52,281 nucleotides of DNA from Amphimedon queenslandica (taxonomy: Eukaryota; Porifera; Demospongiae; Haplosclerida; Niphatidae): assembly GCF_000090795.2 (NCBI RefSeq), contig NW_003546790.1:1-52281 (forward strand), given 5' to 3'. Shown here in pieces: positions 9,963 through 21,893 of this stretch. Below the pieces are notes generated by a model. That model did no database searches. It was not told where the DNA came from and saw only the letters and a list, made by a program, of their open reading frames with translations. The translations under genes and the position numbers were made by a program. Numbering within the stretch: position 1 is the first letter of the stretch; each line of letters opens with the position of its first letter.

Positions 9963-12246
9963 ATGATAATCATATTCTTTATTCTGTTGTCAAACAGTGT
10001 CTATGGTAAGTAGTTTTATGGTATTAATCAATTTGTTATCAATCATATTATATTAGTATCATCATTTGGTACAGTGTTATCTTTCAACCAGTCCTCTCCA
10101 TCATATGATATTGTATGTCCTGGAGATACACTAGTATTCACTTGTATTACTAGCTATCAAGAAGGAGGTGGTGTTTTATGGAGAATCAATGATTCAAGTC
10201 GTGTCCTAACCAATAATCATAAGATTAATGGATTTTTATTATCAATTACTGATATTACTAATAATACACTAACAAGTACTGCTAGTGTCAATGTGTCTAC
10301 TACATCACAACTTAATGGAACTATTATTAGCTGCTCTGGAGATGGGTTTTATTACAGCACATTAACAGTACATATTGCAGGTAAGATACACCATGAACCA
10401 TATGTATCATAATACTGTATCTATGTATAGGTGTACCAGTATCAGTTATTAATATAAAGATAATACCAATTAATAACAATACAGTATTGATGAACTGGTA
10501 CTATGAAAAGAATGATGAAGTACACTGTATTCAATATTATAATATTACAATAATCAGTGATGATAAAATTGAGGTACAAATGATTACTAATGAATCATCA
10601 GCAACTATTCCTTCTCTTATTATTGGTACTAATTATTCATTTATTATTATTCCTATTGATACTATTGGAAGAAAAGGACCTCCTTCATCATTAATACAGT
10701 ATATATGGAATGGTAAGTACTATACACACATACACACACACTCATTGTATTTCTTATAGTACCAGTTCAAGTTGTTAATATTAGTTGGGATCAGATATCA
10801 ACTGATAGTATTACAATATGGTGGAATAACACTCAAGTATGTTGAGATATTAATTCTAATTCATTATTATTATCAATAGGTTGTTACATTACATTATCCT
10901 CCAGTACATTACATTGTTAGTGTACACAATATTGCTATTAATACAACTGATACTAATGTAACTATTAATGGACTATATCCCATTAATAAATATACTGTAT
11001 ACATAAAACCAGTTAATGCTATTGGAGAGGGACAATTGATCAACATTACAGGTTTGTTTATTAATGATTAATATGTACAATAACATCTAATTTATGTTTA
11101 TACAGTTAACATAACTAAGCTACAGTCTGAAATTACTTTGACTATTGTACCTGGTTAGTACTACATAATTTTATAATCATATACTTAATGTACATGTATA
11201 ATTGTGTACATTAGATCTATTCCATATTTTTATAGTTTCAGTTACTAAAAGTTTATCTGATGCTATCAGTAGCAGCAATGACAGATCCACTTCAACTTTA
11301 ATATCTCTGACAATCATTGATAATACTTTTGTATCAGAAACTTTAAGCAGAATAGAACCATCAATAATATCAAGTTTGTACTAAATACATTTTATATTTT
11401 AATACTGAAATCAGTTCTGTGCAATGCTTTCTTACTAACTGACATTTTATTGCAATTTGTCAGCACCTGGAAATCATCTAATAATTGGTGAAATAATAAG
11501 TTGCTATTGCTTAGCCACTTAAGTATTGTTTAAAATCACCTTTAATTTTTCTGATACATATTGATGTTCTTATGCTGCGTAGAAAGTTTGAGCTAATTCC
11601 AACTTCAATTTGTCAAGTTTTTGCCATTTTTAAATAGCCATTTTTGAAAATTACCTAAGGCTATAGCCCATAGTTTTTTTCTAAAAATTGGCTCTGAAAT
11701 CATCCCAAATTTTATTACATTTTCTGATACATATTGATGTTCTTATGCTGCGTAGAAAGTTTGAGCTGATTCCGACTTCAATTTTTAAAGTTATACTACC
11801 ATTTTGCAAATAATAGTTGCATTAATAATTGTGCAAGAAATGTTCATAATTAAATTGCTCAAAAATCCTCCACCAAAATTTTGTGATAATATCAATTTTA
11901 CAATTATTAGGCTCTATTTCCATCATATCACAATCAACATGTACAGGATCCATTATTAGTTCTGGTTAGTTAATACATTACTGTATGTACATATCTACTG
12001 TATCTATTATACACACACACACACACAGTTGCTATTGCAGTACCTATCACTGGTTTATTAACTGGACTCATTACATCTATAATTACTAGTATCATTGTAT
12101 ACTGTATAATGAAGAATAAAGAGAATACACTAAAAGATAGATCACCAGTAGACATTGGTCCAATATATGATTTACCAACTATCAACAATGAACAACAAGA
12201 ACAAGTCATTGATACCACACCTAACACTGCTTATGGACAAATTTAA
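9963..12246 (+). CDS. Ig-FN3-FN3 single-pass receptor, gene B (nine exons)
   Basis: Exons: 9963-10005, 10057-10380, 10431-10712, 10760-10836, 10880-11051, 11106-11153, 11236-11373, 11911-11964, 12029-12246; 451 aa, same phases as gene A. Signal peptide MIIIFFILLSNSVYG. The Ig exon keeps FTC..VLW..IISCSGD but differs strongly from A between the first Cys and the TSTASVNVS strand. FN3-1 is nearly identical to A's and the flanking intron is also nearly identical. The tail keeps PIYDLP and the terminal TAYGQI, with two charge changes near the membrane (NKENTLKDRS). The alternative stop TAA after exon 7 is at 11382-11384. The acceptor nearest the Ig domain used in A is lost here (TTG for TAG), so the upstream AG at 10055-10056 must be used. 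Confidence 0.85.
11425..11800 (+). repeat. Satellite-like monomers in intron 7 of gene B
   Basis: Two degenerate ~175 bp units with 'tgatgttcttatgctgcgtagaaag' cores. Confidence 0.7.
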
Positions 12247-12827
12247 TAATACAAATTATAATTCTACCATGCCTACTTGCAATTGACCTATCAGATTGCA
12301 TCATACAAGGTAAATATAATCACTTATTTACCTTGCGGAGGTAAATATAGCCAACTTATTAAAGTCGCCAAACAGGTTTTCCAACTTTTAAACTTATTAT
12401 TTTGCAATTGGCAAGATAAATCAATAAACAATAAATATATTATCCTACAGGTTAATGATGACAGACAATGTCCTGTTTATTCCAGTCAATAAAAATCAAG
12501 TGCCAGTAAGCAAAAATATGTAATATATACATAAGAAAACACTTTGGGAAATCAAAAGTTTAAAGCTTAAATATAGTCCACAGTGATGATACTATAAAAA
12601 GATTAAAGCATTGTGTGCTTTTGTATAATTTAATTTGGGAATAATTTCATTGTTTTCTCAAAAAAGCGTTCAAAAGCATTGATGTACAAAACAATGCGTA
12701 AATTGGGACTCACGATTGGAAAATAATGAAACTGTCATTATGAAAACATTATAACTACACAGTGCATATTGAAATGGTGTTAGGTTGAATCAGCTAATAA
12801 GGTCCTGCTTTATGCTGATGTAATGAT

Positions 12828-13889
12828 AGCCCCTAAGGACAGTAGACCACAGTGTCCACACACTAGTATTCAACCAGTAACATACGCAATAATATATCAG
12901 CCAGAGTAAATGATGGGTTATTGGCCTAGCCTACGCAAGGTATAGGTAGTTGTTGTGTGTGTCTGTCATTCATTCATTCATTCTGTACAACTGAAATTTG
13001 TCTTTAATAAACAATAACTTTAGCACAGCGTGTTCTAAGCTCCTAGATCTTTCTTTTTGACTTAAAAAAGTCTTTCTTAACTGTTTTGTGTTGCTCAAAT
13101 ACAAGTTCTAGGTACAGAAGCTTCAAAGTAAGAAAATTGAGTAGTTGGGCCAAGTTCCGTTGTGTTGGCACTTTAGAGATAGCTGGTAGCATTTTTCAGT
13201 AGATTAGAACATGGCCTTCAAATAATATGAACAGATTTCTCTAAATCTTACTTGATGAAGAGTTATACTTACTTGAAATTGTTGAGGTCACTCGTTTGTG
13301 AAGTGCTAGAGCAACAACTTGCTGGGTTATAGGTACTAAAGTACCTATACTATCTCAAATATACAAAGGCAGCAACTTTTTTGTCAGCAAGTTTATCATA
13401 TATTGCTGATTAGTAAAGAAAAAGTGAAGCTTCTTTCTCACATGGTCTTCTTGCTGGAATGCCACACCTTTCAATCTAAATGCATGGGAGGGGCTGGAGC
13501 TGCTTGCATGTATGTGCTGCAGTGCTGCTACTTCTGCAGGTATTAAAGAGCAAGTGCAACTGCAGGAAGCTAATGTTGAGCAGACTCTCTTCATGCTGAT
13601 AATCAAACAGCTATTGCAGTGTGGGCATGCACCATAGCAGCTATAGGGGCGAGGCCATGCACCGTAGGTGTCTCGTTGATAACAGTAAGTATATCATACT
13701 CTTGACAATAATGTACATGTACATATACTGTTGAAGCTTTCTGGTGCATCACTTGGCACTGAGAATAAATCAAGAAAGAGTAAGTGCATCATTGAAATAG
13801 TAGACTCATGGAAGTTTGATGTATGTCTCTTTCTTTCTATAGTTTGAAATTTCTCTTTGATTCCAGTTTACATTTGCTCCAACATGAAC
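12828..13889. repeat. Direct repeat, left copy, flanking an assembly gap
   Basis: Nearly identical to 14351-15381. Differences are a few single bases and 31 bp (13386-13416 region) absent from the right copy. After 13889 this copy continues into unrelated sequence while the right copy continues as in the gene A spacer. Confidence 0.9.
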
Positions 13890-14069
13890 CAGAGGTTGCA
13901 CGTCTACTGGAATTTTCGTGTACTTGTATTTACTTGTATTTTGAAAAAAGCAGGTCGTGTATGTACTTGTATTCAGGCAAACTTTTGTGTATGTACATTT
14001 ACTTATTGCTTCCCAAATTTGTCTATATCTTAGTGATTTTTCATTTACTTTTCATGTATCCTGTACTTA

Positions 14070-14340
14070 AATGTAGAGATGGGCGATATCACAAAAATTA
14101 CTGATGGTTATCACAAGCAAAATTATCATGATTATCACGATTATTATGAATAATAATGATTATGTAATCATTGTATTGATACATGAAATAATCAAATTTA
14201 ATGATCATGTTAACTTGTTAAGCAATACTTAGGCAGTTCTATTGTAAGTTCCTAGACAAAAAAGTGAGGTAATTGACATTCTTTGGATGAAGGCGACTTC
14301 TATGATTATTGACAATGTAGCCACATGTACTGAACATCCG
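14070..14340. mobile_element. Possible truncated hAT-like element before the gap
   Basis: Begins TAGAGATGGGCGATATCAC at about 14074, close to the terminus of the hAT-like MITE at 42213 (TAGTGCTGGGCGATAT), followed by simple 'attatcacgattatta' DNA and then the N run. The other end is not seen. Confidence 0.4.
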
Positions 14341-14350
14341 NNNNNNNNNN

Positions 14351-15381
14351 AGCCCCTAAGGACAGTAGGCCACAGTGTCCACNCACTAGTATTCAACCAG
14401 TAACATACGCAATAATATATCAGCCAGAGTAAATAATGGGTTATTGGCCTAGCCTACGCAAGGTATAGGTAGTTGTTGTGTGTGTCTGTCATTCATTCAT
14501 TCATTCTGTACAACTGAAATTTGTCTTTAATAAACAATAACTTTAGCACAGCGTGTTCTAAGCTCCTAGATCTTTCTTTTTGACTTAAAAAAGTCTTTCT
14601 TAACTGTTTTGTGTTGCTCAAATACAAGTTCTAGGTACAGAAGCTTCAAAGTAAGAAAATTGAGTAGTTGGGCCAAGTTCCGTTGTGTTGGCACTTTAGA
14701 GATAGCTGGTAGCATTTTTCAGTAGATTAGAACATGGCCTTCAAATAATATGAACAGATTTCTCTAAATCTTACTTGATGAAGAGTTATACTTACTTGAA
14801 ATTGTTGAGGTCACTCGTTTGTGAAGTGCTAGAGCAACAACTTGCTGGGTTATAGGTACTAAAGTACCTATACTATCTCAAATATACAAAGGCAGCAACT
14901 TTTTTGTCAGAAAAAGTGAAGCTTCTTTCTCACATGGTCTTCTTGCTGGAATGCCACACCTTTCAATCTACATGCATGGGAGGGGCTGGAGCTGCTTGCA
15001 TGTATGTGCTGCAGTGCTGCTACTTCTGCAGGTATTAAAGAGCAAGTGCAACTGCAGGAAGCTAATGTTGAGCAGACTCTCTTCATGCTGATAATCAAAC
15101 AGCTATTGCAGTGTGGGCATGCACCATAGCAGCTATAGGGGCGAGGCCATGCACCGTAGGTGTCTCGTTGATAACAGTAAGTATATCATACTCTTGACAA
15201 TAATGTACATGTACATATACTGTTGAAGCTTTCTGGTGCATCACTTGGCACTGAGAATAAATCAAGAAAGAGTAAGTGCATCATTGAAATAGTAGACTCA
15301 TGGAAGTTTGATGTATGTCTCTTTCTTTCTATAGTTTGAAATTTCTCTTTGATTCCAGTTTACATTTGCTCCAACATGAAC
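14351..15381. repeat. Direct repeat, right copy
   Basis: Starts directly after the N run and matches 12828-13889. The level of difference is what one expects of two haplotypes or a very recent duplication. Confidence 0.9.
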
Positions 15382-15738
15382 TTCTTCATAATAATGTATT
15401 CTTGATTATTTTTAAACTCATTGTGTAGTAGCTATGTGTGAGTCTGTGTTCATTACTACTAAACTGTTTTTATTCTTTGATATCAGTCTATTATTGTAAC
15501 AATGAGTCTGCACTATATAATCATCAGTCTGTGGTCATTATTTTAACTGCTAAACCAACTATTCCAGGAACTCTGTTCTTAATCTGCAAACTCTTGGAAC
15601 AGTTAGTGCTTTGAGTTCTTGGAATAATGTCTCTTGACTCGATGAGTGGCCTCACTGCAGGACTGACAGTATACTGCATTATTCATAAACAGGAAGCAAT
15701 GAATAGAACTTTAGTATGCAAAAAGGAATAACTACATG

Positions 15739-15752
15739 TATGGGTGTGTCAC
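15739..15752 (+). promoter_or_regulatory. Conserved block upstream of Ig receptor gene C
   Basis: Exact copy of TATGGGTGTGTCAC 42 bp before the ATG at 15795. Confidence 0.4.
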
Positions 15753-15794
15753 AGGTCACAAGTGTGTGTGCATGTGTATGGCTGATGTTTGAAG

Positions 15795-18502
15795 ATGATT
15801 ATCATAATTTTTATTCTGTTGTCAAGCAGTGTCCATAGTAAGTAGTTCATTATAATTTGTCAGTTATGCTATTAATCATAAATAATAGCATCACCATCTA
15901 GTATAGTGCTATCATTCAGCCAGTCCTCTCCATCATATGATATTGTATGTCCTGGAGATACAGTAGTATTCACTTGTATTACTAGTTATGAAGAAGGAGG
16001 TGGTGTCTCATGGAGAATCAATGGTCCAAATCGTATCCTAATCAATGATCATCAAATTGATCAGTTAAATGGATTTATATTGACAATCACTGATTTTACT
16101 AATAATACATTAACAAGTACTGCTAGTGTCAATGTGTCTGTTGCATTACAACTCAATGGAACTGTTATTGACTGCTCTGGAGATTTAATTACTTACAGTA
16201 ACACATTAACAGTACATATTGCAGGTAAGATACATCATGAACCATATGTATCATAATACTGCATCTATGTATAGGTATACCAGTATCAGTTATTAATATA
16301 AAGATAATACCAATTAATAACAATACAGTATTGATGAACTGGTACTATGGAAAGAATGATGAAGTACACTGTATTCAATATTATAATATTACAATAATCA
16401 GTGATGATAATATTAATGGACATATGATCAGTAATGAATCATCAGCAACTATTCCTTCTCTTATTATTGGTACTAATTATTCATTTATTATTATTCCTAT
16501 TGATACTATTGGAAGAGACGGACCTCCTTCATCATTAATACAGTATATATGGAATGGTAAGTACTATAAACACACACATTCATTGTATTTCTTATAGTAC
16601 CAGCTCAAGTTGTTAATATTAGTTGGGATCAGATATCAACTGATAGTATTACAATATGGTGGAATAACACAGAGGTATGTTAAGGTATTAATTCTAAATC
16701 ATTAAAATTATCTAGGATACATCACACTATCCTCCAGTACATTACATTATTAGTATACACAATATTACTATTAATACAACTGATACTAATGTAACTATTA
16801 ATGGACTATATCCCAATAATGAATATACTATATGCATACAACCAGTTAATGCCATTGGAAGGGGACAACTGATAAACATCACAGGTTTGTTTATTATAAA
16901 CTGATGAGTATATTTAGTATAGTGTGTCTAACCTTTAGTCAACATAACTAATCAACAGTCCATTTTAACAACAACAACCAATTTAACTGGTTAGTATAAC
17001 ATAATAATATAGAAACGTATATACAAATGTCTACTACATGTGTAAATTATACCTAATGCTTTCTTTTTCATATTTTTATAGTTTCAGTTATTGAGAGTTT
17101 ACGTGATACTATCATCACTAGCAGCGATGACAGATCCACTTCAACTTCAATATCTCTGACAATCATTGATAATACATTAGTATCAGAAACTTCAAGCAGC
17201 ATAAAACCATCAACAATATCAAGTTTGTACTAAATACATTTTATATTATAATACTAAAATCTATTCAGTGCAATGCTTTCTTACTAACTGATATTTTATT
17301 ACAACTTGTAAGCACCTTGAAATCGTCCAATATTTGGTGAAATGATAAGTTGCTATTGCATAGGTTTTGTTTATAAATGGCTCCAAAATCACTCCAAATT
17401 TTTATTACGTTTTCTGATACATCTTGATGTACTCATGCTGTGTAGAAAGTTTAAAGGAATTCTGACTTCAATTTTTGGAGTTTATCACCATTTTACAAGT
17501 AATAATTACATAAATATGGTATAAAGTGGAATTTTGGAGGGAATTAAATTTGGCAAATTGGCATTTTAATAGCCATTTGCCAAAATAAATCTGCCATTTT
17601 GAACCATTATATGCATGCTCAATGGCACATGGCCACTAATTTGCCAAATTAAAACTCACCAATTACCAAATTTTAGCAATTCCCCAAATTTAATTCTCCC
17701 CAAAATTTCCCGCTATACAGTAATTATGTGCAAAATATTTATAAGCATCAAAATGACCAAAATATCCTCACCCAAAATTAGTGATAAGTAATAGTTAATA
17801 CATGTGGCAGCGTGTTCTATCTGATTTATCTGCACGAGCTTCCGGTCGAGTCGCTAAAAATAGCGCACGAGGCCGAAGGCCGAGTGCGCTATTTTAGCGA
17901 CGAGACCGGAAGCGAGTGCAGATAAATCAGATAGCACACGACACCACATGTATTAATTGTTTTAGTGTATAGTTCCAGCAAAGATTGCACGTGCTCTGCT
18001 ATCACTGATATCACACCGCTGCACATTAAATAAATGAGTGTGCTATTTATAATATCACACTGCGGTATTGGTGGGAGTGTTCTGTGGGTTTTATCACAAC
18101 TGTTAGACCTTTGATCTTTGCTGCAACTATACATTAATAATAGTTTAACAATTATTAGGCTCTACTTCCATCATATCACAGTCAACATGTACAGGATCCA
18201 TTATTAGTTCTGGTTAGTTAATACATTACTGTATGTACATACAGTGTGTATCTACTGTATCTATTATACACACACATTCAGTTGCTATTGCAGTACCTAT
18301 CACTGGTTTATTAACTGGACTCATTACATCTATAATTACTAGTATCATTGTATACTGTATAATGAAGAATAAAGGGAATACACTAAGAGAAAGATCACCA
18401 GTAGACATTGGACCAATATATGATTTACCAACTATCAACAATGAACAACAAGAACAAGTCATTGATACTACACCTAACACTGCTTATGGACAAATTCAGT
18501 AA
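15795..18502 (+). CDS. Ig-FN3-FN3 single-pass receptor, gene C (nine exons)
   Basis: Exons: 15795-15837, 15889-16224, 16275-16556, 16598-16674, 16716-16884, 16939-16989, 17082-17222, 18159-18212, 18282-18502; 457 aa. Signal peptide MIIIIFILLSSSVH. The Ig exon is the longest of the three (four codons more than B), with FTC..VSW..VIDCSGD and its own loop sequence (NDHQIDQLNGF). FN3-1 differs from gene A by only about one residue (GRDGPPSS for GREGPPSS). The stalk, membrane helix and tail follow A; the tail ends AYGQIQ, one residue longer. Alternative stop after exon 7 at 17231-17233. Intron 7 holds one satellite monomer, a MITE and a large palindrome. Confidence 0.85.
17516..17722. mobile_element. 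MITE in intron 7 of gene C
   Basis: Left TATGGTATAAAGTGGAATTT, right AAATTTCCCGCTATACAGTA; imperfect inverted ends of the TACCGTATAGC type. Interior resembles 38474-38689 (tttggcaaatttggcattt words). Confidence 0.7.
17795..17956. mobile_element. GC-rich fold-back element
   Basis: Arms starting TTAATACATGTGGCAGCGTG and ending CGACACCACATGTATTAA; inside them TATCTGATTTATCTGCA, CTTCCGGTC and GTCGCTAAAAATAGCGCAC are each matched on the other arm. Only about 15 bp at the centre are unpaired. It is much richer in G+C than its surroundings. Confidence 0.8.
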
Positions 18503-19523
18503 CACATTTATAAATTTATCTTGGCAGACATATATAAAAAGTAAAAGTATAGTAGCACAACGTATCTTGGCATAGCAACTTTTAAACTTACTATTTTACT
18601 ATTGGCAAGACAGATCAATAATTAATGTCTCATTGACTTAGAACAAACAACTCTCAGATGATAATTTCTATTTTATCTTTGCTGTAATGTATGATTTACT
18701 GACAGAGCAATTGCACATTAAATTTAATATAAAATAGCTGGCTCTGCCTCAAACCATACAAAGTCCACCCAAGAATCATTATCTAAACAAGCTAGGTAAT
18801 TCCAGGAATTGTGTATAATCACTGCATTTCTATGTTTAGCTATTTAAAGGAAGAATACATAAATGTACTGGTGATAGATGATATAAGTACAGTAGAAAAT
18901 TTTGCGACAAAAAAGAGAAGAATTAAATAATGATAAATTCATGTATGGAAGCCAAATTGTATTCAAAAGATTATGTACAATGATTATAGTACATGTAACT
19001 AATTTAAAGCTATAGGTATCACAATGAACTGAGATTGTATAAAAACCCTTATCATCATTATAATCTATTTTTAAGTAGCTAAAACAAATCACAGTATAGT
19101 AAACTATTAGCAATAGACATTTTATAGCAGGTCACAACAGTCATTGTGATCACTTTTAATGAATAACCAATAAATTCTCTCTTCTGGTTTCCAGTTATCT
19201 CTCAGCTAACATTCAAATTACAGTTGGGTTTTGATGCACTTTAATCACACACAAACAGTACAAACATTAATCACTTCTTCAATATAGACAGAACTGTAAA
19301 AAGAAGTGGATCACAATTATAAGCATAATCAATAATGTCTAATGTTATAGAGATAACAAAACTCATGAATGGTAATGGCCCCAAAGGCAGACATTGAATT
19401 GATTAATAAAAACTAAGCCTCCTATTTCTTAGAATAGCATCCGGCCATCATATGGATTCATGCACCACATAAATACATACTGAACTTCACTGATCGATCA
19501 TTCAGTCAGTTTGCAATAGAATA
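18503..19523. other. Spacer between Ig gene C and the multicopper oxidase
   Basis: About 1 kb of AT-rich DNA. The first ~110 bases match the 3' flanks of genes A and B. No convincing coding frame or RNA gene was found in the rest. Confidence 0.55.
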
Positions 19524-21893
19524 ATGATTCGGCTTTTAATGCTACTTGAAGTCTTTTGTCTTTTTATCCTCATTGCATATCAGCAGGTTATTGCTGAGGT
19601 TGTTATATGCAATCACAATACTCCAGTATGTGAGTGCACTACAGCCAGTGATGAAGCATGCGAGTTCACACTTGATATTGAAATGCTGCAGACTTTCACT
19701 CGATATCTGCTGGATAATACTGGAGACTCAAGAGGTACTGCAGGCAGTGTCTGGCATATTAATAATGGAGAATGGGAACCAGTTGATTATAACACACTCT
19801 GTGGTAGTTCTATTGACAGTGCTAAATGCACTCAACCGTTTGGTGTTGATGGGTACACGTTTCGTTCCTTTATAGCAGTCAATGGACGTATACCAGGACC
19901 AACACTCATTGTAACTGAGGGTCAGTTAGTTAAAGTGACTGTAATGAATCGATTAGCATCAGAGAGTGTATCTGTACACTGGCATGGGATGCATCAAAGG
20001 AACAGTAACTGGATGGATGGAGTGGAGCATGTTACACAGTGTGGTATACCCCCAGGAGCTAGTTTCACTTATATCTTTAAAGCTGAACAATACGGGACTC
20101 ACTGGTACCACTCTCACAGTGGAGCTCAGAGAACTGATGGACTCTTTGGAGCTCTCATTGTTAAGGAGAGGAGTAACACACAGAGAAACAATCTCTTAAG
20201 TAAATTAACAGATTTTGATATAACAGGCTATAATGACTATCCAGCACAGCATACCCTAACGTTACTAGACTGGCAGAAGTCAAGCTCACTGGATCTCTTC
20301 ACACAAATACACTCTGGTATTATGTACTTTGATATTGACAAAGCATCAGAACTGCAAGGAAATGAAGCTACAGGAACTACTTCATCAGATGGAGCAGATA
20401 TAGGGCCCGTGCGTTATTGGTCTGGACTAATAAATGGAAGAGGAAAACATAATGGTATCAATTATATCAATTCTAGGTTAAGTGAGTTTAATGTCATAGC
20501 TGGAAATACGTATCGATTTCGTTTAATTGGTGCTCAGAGTCTTTATGCTTATCGTTTCTCAATAGAAGGCCATAAATTAATCGTTATAGCAACTGATGGT
20601 CAGTTTATTGAGCCAGTAATAGTCGATTACATCATAATACACTCTGGAGAAAGATATGACTTCCTTTTAAAAACAAAATCAGAGACTGACCTAGTCTCCA
20701 CTCAACAGTTCATGATACGTGCAGTTACATTAAATTTCACTGAAACATCAAATTATGAAACAGAACAGTCAGCAGAAGCTATTCTCAGTTACAGTGGTGA
20801 TGACACACTATCCAGCCAATATGAAAGTATTGCTAAAACAAGTCAAACTGTTAGAGATAGATGCACTGATGATGATAACTGTATAGCTCTTAACTGCCCA
20901 TTCAAGAATTTTCCAGATGAGTTTCACATTAACTGTACACATATTGATCAATTGAAACTACTAACTGATTATCCTACTAATGAGCTGCCTACCATCGTTA
21001 CCAATCAAAACAGTGACTCAAGGAAATTTTTCAATTTTGGTTTCGAAGGAACACGTCGTACCAGCACTATTAATGGACGTAACCTAAAACTACCGTCAGC
21101 GTCACTAGCATAGCTTGATGCAAGCAAACTAAGTGATATTAAAAATAATGAATATTGTAACCTAGGGATCAATGATTGTGACCGCGATAATAAGGATGAA
21201 GTAATATCCCCAAAGTGTTACTGCACTCATGTCGTTGAAGTGGAGGCTGATCGTTCCATTGAATTAGTGATATCAGCTACTGGTCCAAATTATAATGATG
21301 TTAATCCAGAATCTTCTAACTTTCTATTTGCTCATCCAGTACATCTTCATGGACATTACTTTCATGTCGTTGATATTCAATTTGGTGAATACGACAGCAA
21401 TGGAAAGCTTAGAGCTGGCAATAGTGATATTAATTGTGGAGGGAGAGACTTATGTACTAATCCTTCATGGAAACCTGGTAAAGATTACTCTACACGTAAA
21501 GAAATGACAGGCAGGGTCTCATCTAAAGCCCCACTTAAGGATACTCTGTTAATACCAGCTGGTGGGTATGCTGTTGTGTATTTTAAAACTGATAATCCTG
21601 GTTGGTGGTTCCTACACTGTCACATTGAGGTACATCAATTGGAGGGAATGGGAGTTATCATCAATGAGAAAGGGTTTAAAACACCACCACCTGAAGGAAT
21701 GTACAAATGTGGAAAATATTCTTTGGGACTGGATGAGTTTAAAGCTGCAAGTGCTGTTACGGCGTCACCAACACCAACATCATCATCAACACCACCAACA
21801 AGTGGGGGAATGGAGTCTGGTCGAGGCAAGTATTTTACAGGGTATATTATTGCTACTGCAATCATATCTGTGCTTCTAGCAGTGCAGCTGTAA
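19524..21893 (+). CDS. Multicopper oxidase (laccase-like), intronless, one in-frame TAG
   Basis: The frame from ATG 19524 to TAA 21893 is 789 positions, with a single TAG at 21111-21113 (position 530). A signal peptide (MIRLLMLLEVFCLFILIAYQQ) is followed by a Cys-rich stretch and three cupredoxin regions. All four copper motifs are present: HWHGMH (152-157), HWYHSH (193-198), HPVHLHGH (604-611) and HCHIEVH (698-704). Met ten residues after the type 1 Cys is the likely axial ligand, as in lower-potential laccases. The C-terminus is Thr/Pro/Ser-rich and ends in a hydrophobic segment (YIIATAIISVLLAVQL), suggesting a membrane or GPI anchor. The family oxidises phenols, ascorbate or metals using O2. 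The TAG separates motifs 1-2 from 3-4, so a product ending there would be inactive. The downstream half shows no other damage. Confidence 0.85.

Larger units (their letters stand above)
12247..15794. other. Spacer between Ig genes B and C, expanded by insertions
   Basis: No convincing gene. Compared with the A-B spacer, extra DNA begins near 12740 and ends near 13676, where homology resumes at 'gataacagtaagtata'. The extra block contains a (CATT)n stretch (12967-12982). A 10-base run of N (14341-14350) marks an assembly gap. Short frames at 13355-13606 and 14907-15098 are copies of one another and look non-coding. Confidence 0.6.

Noticed and set aside
13355..13606. 83-codon minus frame, repeated at 14907-15098
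   Set aside because: Low-complexity, lies in a duplicated non-coding insertion and is broken by the 31 bp difference between the copies.
18844..19113. 89-codon minus frame before the oxidase
   Set aside because: AT-rich, low-information composition, no signal peptide or family motif, no supporting splice sites.
21635..21865. Minus frame opposite the oxidase C-terminus
   Set aside because: Shadow of the oxidase coding strand with its Thr/Pro-rich codons.
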